7,700 nt of DNA from an uncultured beta proteobacterium. GTDB lineage: Bacteria; Pseudomonadota; Gammaproteobacteria; Burkholderiales; Burkholderiaceae_C. Positions 6,673 through 7,700 of this stretch are shown here, in pieces (within the stretch, counting starts at the first letter, position 1; each line of letters begins with the position of its first letter). The notes beneath the pieces were generated by a model. That model was given only the letters and a program-made list of their open reading frames with translations, was not told where the DNA came from and did not search any database. Where the stretch lies: positions 1 through 7,700 of the forward strand of contig CAIXMC010000316.1 in assembly GCA_903920405.1 (NCBI GenBank), in the 5' to 3' direction. A program made the translations under genes and the position numbers.

Positions 6673-7488
6673 TCAAGTCTTGCCGAATTCATCTCCCAAG
6701 GCTTTGGCACGTTCTCGTGCTGCAAACATGGCATGGGTGAATCGAACACCTATATCGTTGGCTTCCATCGACAAGAGGGCAGCATGGGTGGTGCCACCTT
6801 TGGAGGTCACACGCTGACGAAGTACCTCGGGTGAATCGCTGGATGAACATGCAAGCTCACTGGCCCCAGCAAACGTGGCTAAGGCAAGCTGACGGGCCTG
6901 CTCTTGACTCAACCCCATCTGAACACCGGCAGTGATCATGGCTTCCATGAAATAAAACACATAGGCAGGTCCAGAACCCGATAAGGCCGTTACCGAGTCA
7001 AGCTGCTCTTCAGCATCCAACCACAAAGATTGCCCCGTAGTGGCCATCACGTCATCGACAAGCCTCTTGTCTGCATCAGACACACCAGCGCGAGCAAAAA
7101 GGCCAGAAATTCCTCTGCCAATCAACGCAGGCGTGTTGGGCATGGCACGTACGACACGATCAGTGCCCAACAACGCCGCAATGCTGTGACTGCGAATACC
7201 CGCAGCCACACTCAAATGCAATGCACTGGTGGTGTGTGGGGCTACTGCAATCGTTGCTTGTTGAAAAGTTTGAGGTTTGACAGCCCAAACCACCAGTTGA
7301 TTGCGAACCAAAAACGAACCCGCGGATGCTTGAGACTGAATCCCAAAACTTGAGTCAAGTTTGAGACGCGCTGACTCAAAAGGCTCAACTACATCAATGT
7401 ATTGCGGAGAAATACCTTGTTTTATCAATCCACCCATGATGGCAGAGGCCATATTGCCCCCACCTATAAAAGAAATGCGAATGTTCAT
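6673..7488 (-). CDS. proC: Pyrroline-5-carboxylate reductase ProC
   Basis: ProC reduces 1-pyrroline-5-carboxylate to L-proline with NAD(P)H, the last step of proline synthesis, in the cytoplasm. The 271-residue product matches the family (E. coli 269). The N-terminal Rossmann fold shows FIGGGNMA (7-14), and AVKP (69-72) and RAMPNTP (114-120) follow. The C-terminal dimerisation and substrate domain has ALSGSGPAY (168-176) and the signature PEVLRQRVTSKGGTT (220-234). No key residue is missing. The ATG at 7488 places the Rossmann motif at the expected distance from the N-terminus; the ribosome-binding site is weak (TGAG). In many proteobacteria yggS lies just upstream of proC, but here the 212 bases upstream contain no gene. 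Confidence 0.96.
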   Translation of the reverse strand: MNIRISFIGGGNMASAIMGGLIKQGISPQYIDVVEPFESARLKLDSSFGIQSQASAGSFLVRNQLVVWAVKPQTFQQATIAVAPHTTSALHLSVAAGIRSHSIAALLGTDRVVRAMPNTPALIGRGISGLFARAGVSDADKRLVDDVMATTGQSLWLDAEEQLDSVTALSGSGPAYVFYFMEAMITAGVQMGLSQEQARQLALATFAGASELACSSSDSPEVLRQRVTSKGGTTHAALLSMEANDIGVRFTHAMFAARERAKALGDEFGKT

Positions 7489-7586
7489 AAAAACTCAGCT
7501 TTAGACAAACGGCACTTCTCCCGTCATCCCCGACTAGATGAGACAAGATTGGCCAAAATAACCAAAAACATATGAATCACAGGCTA
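7489..7586. other. Upstream region of proC, no recognisable gene
   Basis: This should hold the proC promoter on the minus strand, but no convincing -35/-10 pair was found. A TTGACT reading out of the adjacent repeat end on the minus strand has no good -10 at 16-19 bases. No ORF or terminator hairpin is evident. Confidence 0.35.
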
Positions 7587-7662
7587 AGGATATAGTCAAT
7601 AATAAGTTCCGCATTTGGCTCGTTAGATTTGGGCACACTGCGTCGTTACAAATCGCTTATGT
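7587..7662 (-). repeat. Half-copy of the MITE-like element, or end of a longer relative
   Basis: Bases 7587-7662 match the reverse complement of 2541-2616 at 72 of 76 positions without gaps, by hand count. The outer inverted-repeat end (AGGATATAGTCAATAATAAG) is kept and faces proC. Similarity stops abruptly within a few bases of the element's hairpin loop. The remaining sequence to 7700 does not match the other arm. It is therefore either half an element or the end of a longer family member that continues beyond the window. Confidence 0.75.
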
Positions 7663-7700
7663 TTATCCTAGATTCCTCAGTTGACCGCTTATTATCTTCA

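Noticed and set aside
1..7700. CRISPR array, tRNA or rRNA genes, toxin-antitoxin or defence island
   Set aside because: No regularly spaced direct repeats, no tRNA-like cloverleaf or rRNA motif, and no such protein families were seen; the genes are housekeeping plus c-di-GMP signalling.

Overview
The window looks like a chromosomal stretch of a betaproteobacterium, most likely Burkholderiales and possibly Comamonadaceae-like. The basis is the style of the RecG, UbiA and ProC sequences (for example the RecG N-terminus with its HLPLRYEDET stretch) and a small palindromic repeat before ubiA that resembles, from memory, an intergenic repeat common in Comamonadaceae. By eye, GC content is near 50%. 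No database was consulted, so the taxonomy is inference.

Layout: bases 1-300 are non-coding or remnant sequence with a sigma70-like promoter, a 16-codon ORF and half of a dispersed repeat. recG (301-2436, +) follows. An intact 162-bp palindromic, MITE-like element (2455-2616) separates recG from a two-gene unit: an HDOD protein (2642-3634, +) and a PAS-PAS-GGDEF-EAL protein (3639-5693, +), with only 4 bases between them. A short gap with a different palindromic repeat leads to ubiA (5791-6651, +). proC (6673-7488, -) converges on ubiA with 21 bases between the stops. The last 212 bases hold a second half-copy of the MITE-like family, close to the window edge.

Function: recG (branched DNA remodelling), ubiA (ubiquinone synthesis) and proC (proline synthesis) are housekeeping genes that do not share a pathway. 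The HDOD/EAL pair is the regulatory part. The EAL protein keeps its phosphodiesterase residues but has a ruined GGDEF active site, so it is probably a PAS-gated c-di-GMP phosphodiesterase. The HDOD partner resembles the C-terminal half of EAL-HDOD proteins (CdgJ/YuxH type) with a shortened, non-catalytic N-terminus.

The most notable non-coding signal is the repeat family: one complete foldback copy with 29-bp terminal inverted repeats (one mismatch) and two half-copies, one of which stops almost exactly at the hairpin tip. No wholly new system is evident.
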